Positions 1 to 12,400 of a stretch of DNA of 64,000 bases are shown one piece after another. Position 1 is the stretch's first letter. Each line of letters opens with the position of its first letter. Position numbers and translations under genes: made by a program. Below the pieces are notes generated by a model. The model did no database searches, was not told the DNA's origin, and saw nothing but the letters and a program-made list of their open reading frames with translations. Source of the DNA: Micromussa lordhowensis (Eukaryota; Cnidaria; Anthozoa; Scleractinia; Lobophylliidae); the NCBI GenBank assembly GCA_964020085.1, contig OZ026606.1:9831743-9895742 (forward strand), in the 5' to 3' direction.

Positions 1-457
1 CTCGCATATTCTGCGTTTTTTCTTCTCCCAGGAGAGAATGAAGGGTATGGTAGTTAATCCTCCGTATCAGTGGCCGGCGTCATTCCCAAAGTAAATAATC
101 CCTATCAAATTATTTTTAGATCACTCTTGACTTTGAAAATCCAAGGAGATCAAGAACTAGTCAATCCTGTGAAGCGAATTTTACCTCCGAAGACAGCGAT
201 TTCATTCTCCACGACAAACATCGACAAGAGGTCTGTGGAAGGACTGAGTACCATATCTAAAAATAACTTTAGAGGGACAACCTTGAAAATAGGGAATTAA
301 CTCTTTTACCCTAAATGTTTCCTTAATAATTAACCTTATAGAATAAAAAGACCAAGCAGCGGAATATTGAATTGTTCTGACTGATGAGACAATAAAGTCA
401 ATAAAGAAACTGTCATTATCAATTATTAATAAACTGTTAATAAATTATTTGGGTTAC

Positions 458-3400
458 CTGTATTTCATCTGAATGGCCAGTCATTGTGTGGATCAGCTTA
501 CCATCAACTAAATTCCACACACGGACAGTTCTGAGGTAGAACAAGTGGCATTTAGTTATTTTAATCGTACACAATGGTAGTTATATGGTAACATGTAATC
601 ACGTAGAGAGCATTACATTTTTCTTAATAATGATTGACCATTGTTAAAGGTGGTATGGTGGCCTCATGGTTAGTGTGCTTTACTTCAGGTCAAGTGGTCC
701 AGGTTCAAGCCCTGGTCAGGGATAGAATGTGTTGAGTTCTTGGGAAACAACATTTTACTCTCACAGTGCCTCAGTCTCTACCGAGGCATACAAATGGGTA
801 TAAATATAAATACTCTTAGTCACTTCATGCTTTAGAAACTGAGATAAGCCCAGGCATGATCGGCCACTTTAAGCTCGTATGCAGACTTGACCCTTCTTTA
901 CCATAGTTACAATGTAAGTAATTTCTGTTCCAATTCTGCTTACTGATTTGCCAACCAGAGGAAAATTAAATTCTTATTACCCAATGAATAATTGCTACAA
1001 TTACAGGTGTTTATCTCATTATCAGAAGAGCACTTGCATCTGACTGTTATCTAGCAATTTACGTCATAAAAATGTTTATCTATAAGTACATATTATTTAT
1101 TACAGGTGTTTATCTCATCATTAGAAGAGCACTTGCATATGACTGTTATCTAGCAATTTACATCATAAAACTTTTTATCTAAATACATATTGACTCATCA
1201 TCATTCATACCGCATTACTTACAGGTCAGTGGAAGCACTAATAATCATTGTATTGCCATCAAAAGATACATGCTCGACGCCACCAGTGTGGCCTTGAAAT
1301 GACCTGCCAAACACAAAATATACTGCATTTTACAGACTGCATAATGAACAAAGGGGTAAATAATAATTTCACTCTTTTGTATGCAAAGTTTGAAACCCGC
1401 CACAGCCTGTCTCATTCAGCCTGTTCATATTGCCTCTTGCCCACTGACCCTTTAATAACTGAAGCACTGAAGTACAAATTACCTACGGTAATTTGCTTTT
1501 TCAAGTTGGGAAAACAAGTTAAAATTTCAGCTGAAGACAGTCATCACACTAGGGGTACTTACCTGTATGCTACCCTCACCTTACCTAGTACCTGTCTCCA
1601 AGTACAACTAAGGGTCTGTGAGGCCTCTAGAGGCCAAGGTGACTTAAATTAATTGATTACCTTCCAGCTACATGTAATAAAAACACAAATTATCAATCAA
1701 ACCTTAGGCATCGTCCAGATTTAAGATCAAATAGTCTGATAACTCCATCTGCACATCCAGTGACACAAAGAGATCTCTGTAGCAGATGAATGCAATCTGT
1801 TATCCACATTTTGCCAAAACTACCTTTCCCGATATTAATTTGCCATTCAGGAGACATTTATTGACTACAGCTACAACTACAACTTTTCTGTCTATGAATT
1901 TGAAGCCTTTTCTGTATTGCGCAGTTCCAGAAAATATCCATACTGACCCCCACATAAGGGATTTGAATTTCCTGGGGGTGGGGGATTCTGCAAGACCAAA
2001 ACATTTAAAGAAACGTATGAATCAAGTTTAATTCAAATTTCCAGAGGAATGGGGGAGTGGGGGGTGGGGGGGCTCTTAGAAAAAAATCCCTTCTGTGGGG
2101 GAGGTATTGATATTTTCTGGAACTACACATTAAAGATGATTTCCAGTCTGTACTGCACACTTTAAGGAGTTTGTTTGCATTTTTTGTCTTGATTCATGTA
2201 AGGCATCACAAAATGTAAACATTTCGCAACTACTTACATGAAGTAAATTCAAAACAACTGCCATTATGGATGCGAAGAGGACAACACTTTATGCTTCGTT
2301 CTTTCTCATATCATGTGATGAAACAACTTCACAGCTGTAAAAATCAATGAAGCTGTTGGAAAAAGAATTTGAAAGGCCTCAAAGGTATGTGGTTGATAAC
2401 GAGAAAAATTGATTCGCATAATGTTATAAACATTATTTTTAGTGTGCTGAGACTGTACAGTACAGACTGGGAATCATCTTGAGTATTAATCATCAAATGA
2501 GTATTAATACCAAATTTTTATTCTAAACTATATTTTAAATTTGGTTGTAATTAATGACCTCAATCTTTAAGTGATGCTTTTAAGTTTATTTTTATGATTG
2601 GGCCTCTTGATGTTTTGTTGATATATATTTTCTGATATATTATCAGGGAGGATTTGAATTATTTTCTTCACATTTAATTTCTTCATGACATGTAGTTGAT
2701 TTTGATCTTTTCATACTATCTTATGGAAAATTATTTTCCTCAAAGATAAATGCTACTTAACTCTGTATAAGTACATGTAGCATAATAAACTCTCTGGACA
2801 AATTACTTAATTGATGCTATAAATATTATAAAATGTTTAATTTGAATCGTTATGTCACCAGCAATACATCAGTATTACTGAATACTTATGTATGGTTTAC
2901 TATCCATTTCTTTAAATCACCTTTAGCTCCACACATCTCACAGTATCGGTATGCGGGGAGTCCAAAACCAGAACACACTTAGTAGCTTTAATATCCCACA
3001 CACGCACAGTGTTATCTGATGAACCAGACACAATGGTACTACCTGGGAAAAATAACAAACTTAGTTGTACCATAACTACAATTCAACCACAATTTTATAC
3101 ATACTCTTTAGTTAGTAATTAAACCTTTGAAGTCTGAGAAAGTCCTTTGAAGGATGACAGGTGTTAAAGACCACTAGCAGGTTAAATCGAGAATGACTAC
3201 TTTCAGAATAATTCTGAGGATATGGTTGACCTGGATCTAGCTAATTAGTAGCGAGGCTTAAATTTATTGGTTTCACACCACAGGCCCTGCAAAGATCGCA
3301 TGATTTTGTTTCTACCAAGCAATGCACACAAGGACACAGGGTCACCCAATAATCAAATTCTAAGGTATTTTTTTAACTAATATATTGACTGTTGATAACT

Positions 3401-6400
3401 ACATGAGGAAATAATGATATTAATAATTTCTGAAAGAGAGGACAATGTATCACTTATACCTTGACCTTAATCACTGAAAGTTCTACCAAACTGAAGTCCA
3501 AAATAGCTACAACTAATTAATTCACAAGATGTTAATTACCGTCACAGGCCATGCAGGTGATAGGATCTTTGTGTCCTCTAAGAAGTGGAGCCACAGAGTA
3601 TCGCCCTTGTGCCCAGTTCCTGTCAAGTGACAGAGCCCTCATATAGATGTTCTTCCATCTGCACGTAGCAGGGCTTAGTATAGAGAAGTCTTCTGATGAA
3701 GGTACATGTATATTAGAGCCTTGAGAGACTGGCGTACCAGGGGTTTGTAAAAGATCTTCACCAAACCTGTCCCATCCCTGTTGCACACAAAGACGATACC
3801 TGAAAAATGACAGTATCAGATAGCTATAGCAAATAGTGAAAATATTGCTAGCTGAGAGTAATAGGTTATTTAACGATTATTGTAACTATATTCCATGAGC
3901 GTAATAAGAGATCAAGATAGCCAACAAGGCATGTAGCACAAAGTTGGCTATAATCATGCCCCCAAAATATAGAAAACAAACTAAAATAAAAGTAAAAACG
4001 TCCTATAACTATCACGCATATGCTTACCATGCATTATTTGTAGAGCATCAGGTATAGTAGGTCATTAAACCCACGATGGCTAAGCCAATGAAAACTCTCC
4101 AATTGCATTCTCCAATGATCTAGTTTTTAACAATTTGTTATAGTTTGATGCAATGTTACATGTAGATATCCATAATTAACACATGAGTATGAACTACATG
4201 TACAGATATATAGTAATTAGACAGAACCATACCAAATTGCATTATGATTTGACCTTTCCCTCCACAATTTGTTACACTGTGCAACACTGCAAAGTGATTT
4301 AACAGGAAGATATGAGAAGATTTGCTCTGTCAATTCCTTTGGGAGTGATGCCACAAAATCCACAGCCAGTAATGGTCTTAGCTCATTGTAAAGCAACCGT
4401 AACTGAAGTGGCTGAAAAAGAAGTCAAAGCCAAAACACTATTCTATTTTGCAATTGCTAGTACATGTACAAAATATTAATACATGTATATCACAGGGTTA
4501 TTGACCAAACATGAGGTCAGGATGGCTGGATATTGGCCAAGTTCTTTTTTTGCATGTTTATGGTCAGAGATCACAGTTAGCTATGGACTACCTATTTTGA
4601 GTTGACTTAAGTAATAATAATATCTTTATTTATACAGAAAGACCGATCAGCAAAAATCGAAGTAATCAATAGCCTACGATAAATTATTGCTGAGCAGCTT
4701 AATTAAGCCATTAAGGCACCTATTCAGGTCAACCCTCTATTTCTACCTCATTATACTGAAGATTTTTTATTAACTCTTCATGTTATGTCAAACCCCTAGG
4801 TATACAGTAGTACGGTACACAGCCCCCAGTTCCTTCTCCTGATGCTAGTCGAAATCAAAATAACGTTAACCTCTTACATGTAGACTGAAAACATGATAAA
4901 TATAAAAAAACAATAATATTTCTGTGCCTTCCCCCACCCCACCTCCAAGAGAGAGCCAATTTTCTCCAACCCCATCCCCTAAAAGTATTCAAATTTTAAG
5001 ACAGAGAAACCCCTTCAGAGGTTTACAAAAATGACTTTGCAGTTGCTTAAAAAATTTGATGGATATGTTATGGTTCAATTTTATTTTTGGTTTAATTTCT
5101 GTTAAACCAGTTTAAATTTTTCAAACTGGTTCATATATTTCAAACTGGGTTGAAATTTTCAAACCAGTTTAATTTTCAATTTTCAGCTGAATGTGAGCAT
5201 GTGTCTTAGTAATTTGGGTTAAGCACTCAAGTTAGTGATTAGGCCTAAGCACTTATTTAGAATGGTTAGCTTTGATGTTAGGCTGGGAACTTTGCATATG
5301 AGTTAGGGGTTTGGGTTGAGCTCTCAGGTTAGTGATTAGGCCCAAGCTCTTATTTGAAATTGATTAGCTTCTTAGTAATTAGGACCAAGTTCATGTATGA
5401 ATAAATTAAAATTTATATGTATTTTTGAATAAATTAAAATTTATATGAGAGGGGCTTGGGGTGATGAACTGATAATTAAAACAAGTATGAGAGCTCTTGC
5501 ATCCATTGCTTTCATGGTCAAGTGGTAATGACAGTGGGAAGCAGATCCAGAGGTTGGCGGTTCAAATCCTGGTAAGTACGAGATAAAAAGGAAAAAAAAG
5601 TGAAACCTTGGGGGAAAGGGGTAGAGTAGGTGGGAGATAATAAATCAGAAGAAACTCAGCAAGAAAAGGAGAGAATAGGTTAGAGGAATGCAAAGAGATA
5701 TTTTTCCTTTTTTATAGATAGTTGGCAAAAAAATAAATTGGTTTGAAAAATTCAACCCAGTTTGAAAAATATAAACTAGTTTGAAAAATTTAAACTGGTT
5801 TAAAAAAAATTAAACCAGAAGTAAATTTAAACCATAACAGATATATAATACAGCCATAATGGGAAAGACAAACAACAGCACTCATACAACTGTACAAACA
5901 TCCTGAATTTCAGTTAGTATTATTAAACGAACTCATGCAATCATGCGATTGGGTTCGATTGAGTTTGGTAATCAAACACAATTACTCTCACAACATTTTG
6001 GAGCAATCAAACTGAGTTTGAATAGGTTCGTTTTTTTCAGAAACAAACAGAGGTCAGATAGCATTCAACTGGAAATGGGGTAATACAAGTGTCTTAATTG
6101 CGGGATTCCCCAAATAACGAATAAGTAAACCAAAACTGGTTAGCCGGTTACGTCAGGGCAATGTGAATCCCTGGTGAACCCCATGTGTTTCTAGACGACA
6201 TCGCCTGCTAAAGATACTGGTCATTATGTTTTTTCTTGCCACTTCTGTGCTTGTGAGCGTTTTCAAGTTCACGACAGAAGGATTTTGTACAAGTGTTTAG
6301 CTTTTAAATGACCTTTAATTTATACGCTGAAATCCCTGAGTTTTTTCAGAGATTTTGAAACTGTTAACAACTTTGTTGTTACTACTGGTACTTTTAATTG

Positions 6401-7825
6401 CTTTTTTTACAAATGTGGCCGCTTCTTTTATCTCGCATTATCTCTCTTTGTCAAGAATGCCGCTTTCAAGGGTGAGTTTTTTTGCAAGCAATACAAGTAA
6501 CATTATCTTCTCGAAAGTAACTCATGAATTGTTTTTATAGTATTGTTCCAGTTATTGTCTTTTGCAAGTAAATGCCGCGCAGTTGGTGCTTTTGTTGGGG
6601 CACATCCAAGCTAGAACACCAAAGTGGAGAGGAAAATAGACAAGTTAAGTCTGCAGTAACTTTGTAGATGTGTTTTCCTTAAGATAATAACCAAATCAAT
6701 GCGTGCGCTCTGATTGGTCAATCAGCTATGGGTTATTGTGCCGGTAAACCCATGGAAAATTCGCGCATCTTCCGAATTATTATATAAAAGCAATAGACCA
6801 CAAGTTTGTATGGGTTTTAGGCTGATAAACCACTTGGGATGTTGGTAGAACTCTCGAAGAATTCGTAAACCACTCGCCTGCGGCTCGTGATTTACAAATT
6901 CTTCTTGTGTTCTACCAACATCCCGTGTGGTTTATCAGCCTATAACCCATAGAAACTTGTGGTCTATTGCTTAAAAGGAATATTGCCAGCTTTGCAGGTT
7001 ACTTGGGTTGTTTTGAAAAAGACCCTGCAGGGTCAGGACTAAACATGATATATAACAGAATGGTTACAGTGAACGTAAGATTAATTTTCCCAGCTAATAT
7101 CTGTTTCTGGTTGAACTTTATTTTGCGGGATATTTTTGTTCACTTTTAAAATCTGTGTATTCTTTCATTTGCAAAATGGTAAAATCAATGTAATTTCCAC
7201 TCCCAAAGAATCAAGATATCACAAGTTAGTTATTAATTAAAACAGACTGTTCAAATGTCTAGTGGTATTTTGGGTGAAGTTAATATTTTTTCACCAGTGT
7301 TCGATTGAGTTGAATTGGGCTGGATTGAGTTCGAAAATCGAACGCAATCGAACTCGCATGGAAATTATTCGGTTCGATTGTCAAAATGACTGGCGAGCCG
7401 CCGAGCCACTAAATTATATGTCTTACTCGTTCTTTAAACACTCAGTACGACTGACGAGCCGTCGAGCCGCCGAGCCACTAAATTATATACCTAACTTGTT
7501 CTTTAATAAAGTACGCTTAACGCGACTGGCGAGCCGCCGAGCCGTTTGCCCGTTTCAGATAAAAGACTTCAAATAATGGCCCTGTATTCTGTAGTTGCTC
7601 CAACGCAGCTGGTGGGCGATCACAGCTATTAAATGATCCTTAAAAATTAAGCCTACAAGGCTTATGAAAATCGAACTTTTGTAAGCGAAGGTAATATATA
7701 AGACTTAAGGTACGGTAGCAAACCTGGCACTTGAGAAGTATTTCTTTCAGCACCTCATTTTGCTGATCTCGAGTGAAGTCTTGGAAAGTGTTGACAAACA
7801 CTTCAGCCTTCTCCTCAAAGCTCAT
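458..7825 (-). CDS. F-box/WD40-repeat protein (Cdc4/FBXW7-type), partial at C-terminus
   Basis: Likely substrate-recognition subunit of an SCF ubiquitin ligase: the F-box binds Skp1 and the WD40 propeller binds the substrate. Minus-strand exons, 5' to 3': 7825-7724, 4411-4233, 3799-3540, 3042-2921, 1776-1703, 1303-1223 and 530-458. All junctions are GT-AG and all phases join. Exon 1 gives a short helical segment starting MSFEEKAEVF, resembling the dimerisation region before the F-box. Exon 2 holds the F-box (FVASLPKELTEQIFSYLPV). Exon 3 has the linker (WKNIYMRALSLDRNW) and first WD repeat (LLRGHKDPITCMACDG). Later exons carry WD signatures such as SGSSDNTVRVWDIK, TGCADGVIRLFDLK and STDLTVRVWNL. 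The start is the first ATG after an in-frame TAG. Further WD exons must lie left of position 458 or outside the window; I could not resolve one in 1-457. The family is firm; the exact orthologue (FBXW7 or a relative) is not settled. Confidence 0.85.
651..906 (+). repeat. tRNA-derived SINE
   Basis: The head has an A-box-like TGGCCTCATGGTTAGTGTG and a B box GGTTCAAGCCC at about 702-712. The body (ACTCTCACAGTGCCTC, GAGATAAGCCCAGGCATGAT) recurs at 18.0-18.4 kb (inverted) and 40.5-40.7 kb. It lies in an intron of the F-box/WD40 gene. Confidence 0.7.
1001..1199. repeat. Two-copy tandem duplication, ~100 bp unit
   Basis: Two adjacent units each contain TTACAGGTGTTTATCTCAT, AGAAGAGCACTTGCAT and GACTGTTATCTAGCAATTTA, with few mismatches. 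Each unit starts with a CAG-like splice acceptor, but no conserved reading frame follows. Confidence 0.75.
1922..2125. mobile_element. MITE with imperfect terminal inverted repeats
   Basis: The left end CAGTTCCAGAAAATATCCAT is mirrored by ATATTTTCTGGAACTA at the right end. The arms extend through a CCCCCACA/TGTGGGGG block and AAGGGATT/AATCCCTT. It is about 200 bp with no coding capacity. The interior is G-rich on the plus strand. Confidence 0.65.
3885..4140. mobile_element. MITE copy ending CCAATGATCTAGTTTTTAA
   Basis: It contains AGATAGCCAACAAGGC, GTTGGCTATAATCATG and GCTAAGCCAATGAAAACTCT, ending near TCCAATGATCTAGTTTTTAA. The same blocks occur at 14.1-14.4 kb, and the terminal block recurs near 9.44, 51.58 and 58.27 kb. 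Intronic in the F-box/WD40 gene. Confidence 0.6.
4494..4585. repeat. Half-copy of the 8.8 kb palindrome
   Basis: GGGTTATTGACCAA, GATGGCTGGATATTGG and GTTTATGG are shared with the left arm of the palindrome at 8836-8990. The right arm is absent here. Confidence 0.55.
5058..5850. mobile_element. Foldback element with ~110-bp inverted ends built of AAACTGGTTT-like units
   Basis: The left end reads GTTATGGTTCAATTTTATTT and the right end is its inverted form ending AAACCATAACAGATATATA. Both ends contain three to four short units of the type TTTCAAACTGGTT. The interior has a tRNA-like block at 5515-5575 (CATGGTCAAGTGGTAATGAC, B box GGTTCAAATCC). No protein frame. Confidence 0.65.
5515..5575 (+). 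repeat. tRNA-like (SINE head) relic
   Basis: A-box-like GGTCAAGTGGTAATGAC and B box GGTTCAAATCC are spaced as in a tRNA, but acceptor-stem ends do not pair. I read this as a SINE head or tRNA relic, not a functional tRNA. Confidence 0.5.
6791..6970. mobile_element. Palindromic foldback (GCAATAGACC family)
   Basis: Arms from GCAATAGACCACAAGTTTGT to its inverted partner ending AACTTGTGGTCTATTGC are nearly perfect. The centre reads CACTCGCCTGCGGCTCGTG. The upstream flank TTATATAAAAGCAATAG matches the palindrome in the POMK-like 2 intron (58.07-58.24 kb). Confidence 0.75.
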
Positions 7826-8493
7826 TCCTTTTTGTGTCGTTTGTAACAGATCAGACAAGATCTACATGTATCGTCTGGCATTGTAGAACTTGTAAAGCAA
7901 GATAAATTTTTGTACATAAACAAATCGAAATCCCGCCATTGAGCCCGCGGTACCCGATGGCTCATAATCACGTGGTAACGGTGGTAACTAGTTGTAACTA
8001 CGAACCGTTGGTCAGCAGTTTCTCGAAACAATTCAAAATGGCGTATGAATTCCAGTGAATACTGTTTACAAACAACTTGAAAACTACTGTATTCATTAAC
8101 TATTCTACAAGCAAAGAGACCGAAAAGAAATTGCAGCTGCGTCAGATCTCAAGGAATGCGGGATTTGTTTTCAACTACATTTCACCAGAGTCGTACCCAC
8201 AATAATCCTGGCTATAAATCTGGGAAGATTTTCCTTACCACTCGCCCACTCCTCGTTTAAATGTGTGTCTGAAGGCGATTTGTATGGATTCTTTGGCATA
8301 AAAATTGTTGGCGATTTTTGAAAGCAGAAGTGGTGACAATAGAATTGGCTTTCTTAAAGTTCTTGGTCAAAGGAAATGCATGTGAGATTCATCATTCGCG
8401 CTTTCACCTACATTATGTATAGATAATCAAAGTTAACATTGATGCTTTAAGCTTAATTCTTGCATATAAATCAATCAAGCTTAATCATTTGCC
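7826..8493. promoter_or_regulatory. Divergent intergenic region between F-box/WD40 and coiled-coil genes
   Basis: The two genes start head to head, with start codons at 7825 (minus) and 8494 (plus). The 668 bp between must hold both 5' UTRs and promoters, so a shared bidirectional promoter is a reasonable inference. I see no clear TATA box placed for either gene. Transcription starts cannot be located from sequence alone. Confidence 0.45.
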
Positions 8494-9060
8494 ATGAAGC
8501 GGGGGTTAACGGAGAAGGAGAGGCGTCGAAACGCTTCTAATGAGTGTCAAGCTCTTAGAGATTTAGCGAACAAACTGAAGTTGGAGCTTTTGCAAAGCCA
8601 AGTGGAAACTCAAAAAGTTAAAGATCAACTCCAGTGTGTTATTTATCTAGTTCGTAGGTAAGTCATACATTGACAAACCAGTCAGTATGTTATTTAGCTT
8701 GGGTAACAGTTAAAAGAGGTGATGGCAACCTTCAGTCTGGGATGAAAGGATATTTTGTTTCCTTGCCAACCCATCTCCTCTCCCCCAACAAGTCGACTCT
8801 CCAGGCTCAGTCCTAATTGCAATTTATAAATATGGGTTATTGACCAAGTGTGAGGTCAAGATGGCTGGATATTGGCTGAGTTTTTTTTTTGCGTGTTTAT
8901 GGACCAAGACGGAGTGGAGGTCCATAAACAGGCAAAAAAAGAACGAGGCCAATATCAAGCCATCTTGACCGAACAAGCTTGGTCAATAAAGGATTTATTA
9001 TATGGCTTTTGGGGAAATTTTCTTGTGGGACAAGGCGGGTAGTCCCAAGTGGGCAAGATG

Positions 9061-9091
<31 letters not shown>

Positions 9092-9428
9092 CAGCACAGG
9101 ATTTGATTCATCTTGCCCACTCATATAATAAGATGAGTTAGAAGTCCAGTGACTGAAGGCTTGCTGAAGAACTTCAATAGAGATATAAATATTAGAAGTC
9201 TAATGTTAAGATGTTCCTTAGATCATTTTCACAAGGCAATGAATTAGTATCAAGGTGGCATGAAAACATTATTGACTTTTTTTGTGCATCTGTTGTATGA
9301 AAAACATTGCACAGGAAGGTTGGCATTCTTCAGTTACCAGCCGTTCATAAATGAGACATACATTTATGAAAGGCCTGTTTCCATACATACATACATTTTA
9401 TGAAAAGCCTGTAGTATCACTACCAGAA

Positions 9429-9462
<34 letters not shown>

Positions 9463-12400
9463 TTAACAATTATTCGCCTCAGGCTCGTGAATATTGTGAA
9501 TATTCCCCTCAACTTTGTCTTGGGGAATATTCACCAATATTCATGAGCCTGAGGTGTGTAATTGTTTTAGTATAATTACTCACTACAGGTGATTCTAGAA
9601 ATACCTAAACAAAGGATTGACCGAAAATCGTCAAATTTTATTTGTCATTAATTGTCACATGTCAATGAACAACTACGCGCATAGATTACATGGTTTAATA
9701 AATGGCAAGTGTTTTTCGCACGTTTTAAAATGGTCTGCCTCTAAAAAACAGCCAAAAAGGAGGCTAAAGTTGTCTCAAAGTCAGTGGTAAAAATGGTTTG
9801 TTGTTGAAACCACTCTGTTAGATAAATAAAGTAACTAAATAGAGTGTTGCAAAAGATTAGTGGTTGTTTTGATTTACTCATGCATATCGACATAAGCGAC
9901 ATTTTCACGGAAATTCAAAAGGTTTCTTTGTTATATTTACCACAATTTTCACAGCTACATGTAACCTTTGAAAAGTTTCACTCCGAAGTCTGTGGCATGT
10001 TTGTTGTTTCTCGGAACAGCATTTTCTTTCATTATATTAATTTCTCCTTCAGAGACATCTACAAAGCGCGAGACGGCCATTTTGAAGATTTGTCCTCCCA
10101 CTATGATCACCTTGCCGGAGATGATTATAGCGTAATATAACGCCATTCTCGGCCAATGAGAGCGCGAGGATTTCTATAATCACCTGAGTGAGTAACTATA
10201 CTAATAAAATATATTTTAGTTGAAATTTAGAAACAATCTCTGGCTAAAAAGATTAAAAACTACGAGCTTTTTAGCAAGAGATCACTTTTAAATTTCAATT
10301 ATGTTTCATCCTGGCTGTGGCCCTTCAATATTTTTAAAATATATTTATTTTAATTTTTGACTGTCAAGAGCTTGGCAGGGAGACGAAACAGCATCTCTAC
10401 ATGTGGCAAACATTGTTGGTAAGTTTACAAAAGGAAGGTTTACTGAGTTACACATTACTGCTTAAGATGAACAATGTTATGAACTTCTCAGAATTGCAAC
10501 TTCATTTACCCTTCTCTTCCCTTGAAGGCAGTAATGTGAGTTTTTGTAAATCAATATACATCTTCACAGATGACTCTACATCGCCAATAATAAGGACAGA
10601 CGACACGATAATAGCGAACAACAAACACTTTACTAAGGACAACAAGGCCTTTACAAGATGGCCGAGTAAAACCACACGAGGGCCACGAGAAGATGCTGGT
10701 ACTACATGTATGCGGCCGACAATAATCGCTGGCGCATATCATAATTTCAAATGCGATCTAAAGTTTTCTGTATCTTATGTCATTCTCTTCATTAATCCCC
10801 CATCCATCTCTAGCTCTAAATGTCCTTGTGCAAAGAAAGAAGCCTTGCTGTGGTTTAATAGAGGTTTCAGTTATGTTACTAACTAAACTGTTACTGTGTA
10901 TGGATGTTAGATAACAGTTTTTAGAAATAGAGTATATTACATGGCTGCATGGAGATGTGAAAGTTATCTTCAAGTGTTGAAAAATATCTCACGAGTGAGC
11001 GCAGTGAATGAGTGAAATATTTTTCAACTCAAAAGATAAATTTGGTATCTCCAAGCAACCATGTAATTTTCTCTTTAATGTATAAAATATTCTCAATAGA
11101 TATTAACAACATTTCATGTGGCGATATTCCAAAGATTTCTGACCACTTTCTGAAGATTTCCAAAGATTTTCCAAAATTTGTTTGAAGGCCAGATGAATGT
11201 TTCTGAACATGTCCTGAAGATTTCCAGACAAAAAAATGTTATATCAAAAATGACATCTTCACATGTGAGGATATCATATCATTTTTATCAATTTGTTACC
11301 ACTTAGTATACATACATACATGTACACATACCACAAACTTGTATATAATAATAGCAGTTGTATTGCTAAAGTAAAAGTATACAGTATTAAAATTTATGTA
11401 TTTTGACTAATTAATTATAAAAAAAATCTTGTATAATTTACAGGGGTGGCACCGCCAAAGATTCAGAGGTCAGACTTGAATGAGTTAACAGCCACACCCA
11501 AGGTATGTCTATACCATGTATAGTCAAGATTCAAGTATCATGTAGTAAATGGTCTAGACATATCATATCGTAACATTTTCACTTTTATTTCTGTCAGTCA
11601 AGAGCACTTAATGGCTGGGCCAGACTGGTAATTGGTCTGTTAAATCGCATGTACCGCGAGGAGGAACTTGATCTGCGAGCTCAGCAGCTTCTGTACATGC
11701 GTGACCGGGAGGAACTACTTGATGAACAGCTAATGTCACACAAGGATGTCATGCAACATCAAACAAATGTTTCTCTTCTACAAACTAATACTTTGCAGTT
11801 ACTTCAGGTACAATGAAAAAAATTATGAAGCCATTAGTATATTAGTGAGGCATTTAATGTTATGCATATTGCCAAGAATATACTAATCAATGGCTACAAT
11901 GTATATAATTCACCCAGAATAACTAAATAGCTAATCGAGCTGAGTAAAATTAAATAGCATTTATATAAAGATGTTGGTTGGCAGTGAAGCTTAAAAGTGG
12001 CAGTGAGGAGACAAAATAAGGGGAAAAGAAAAAAACAATGATCGAGTAGGTAGAATAAATTATGTAGTAAAAACACTAGATACCTGTAATTAAAAGTAAA
12101 TTAGTAGCAAGGCTCCTGCACGCCAAAGGTGCTCGAGTGGAGCCCCATACCTTAGAAAATTTCTCACCCGTAGATCTCAATAATTTTGGTTGTCTTGCCT
12201 GTCTGTATATACGTCCGTACGCCAAACCCTTTACCATAGGTACATGTTTGATGTAATATATCAAACACGAGTGACAGTGTTTCATCGGGATATTCTAACA
12301 CCGAGAAGCGCGCAGAGTATTTTTGATGAAATTCGAGGTGTTTGGATAGCCGATGAAACACTGTCTCGAGTGTTTGATGTATCTTCTCAAGCAAAACAAA

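Noticed and set aside
181..255. A further WD40 exon on the minus strand (LLSMFVVENEIAVFGG frame)
   Set aside because: Weak WD resemblance, and its phase does not fit the preceding exon at 458-530.
6355..6540. Signal-peptide-like frame KLLTTLLLLLVLLIAFF
   Set aside because: No ATG at the start, no splice context, and it lies in an intron of the opposite-strand gene.
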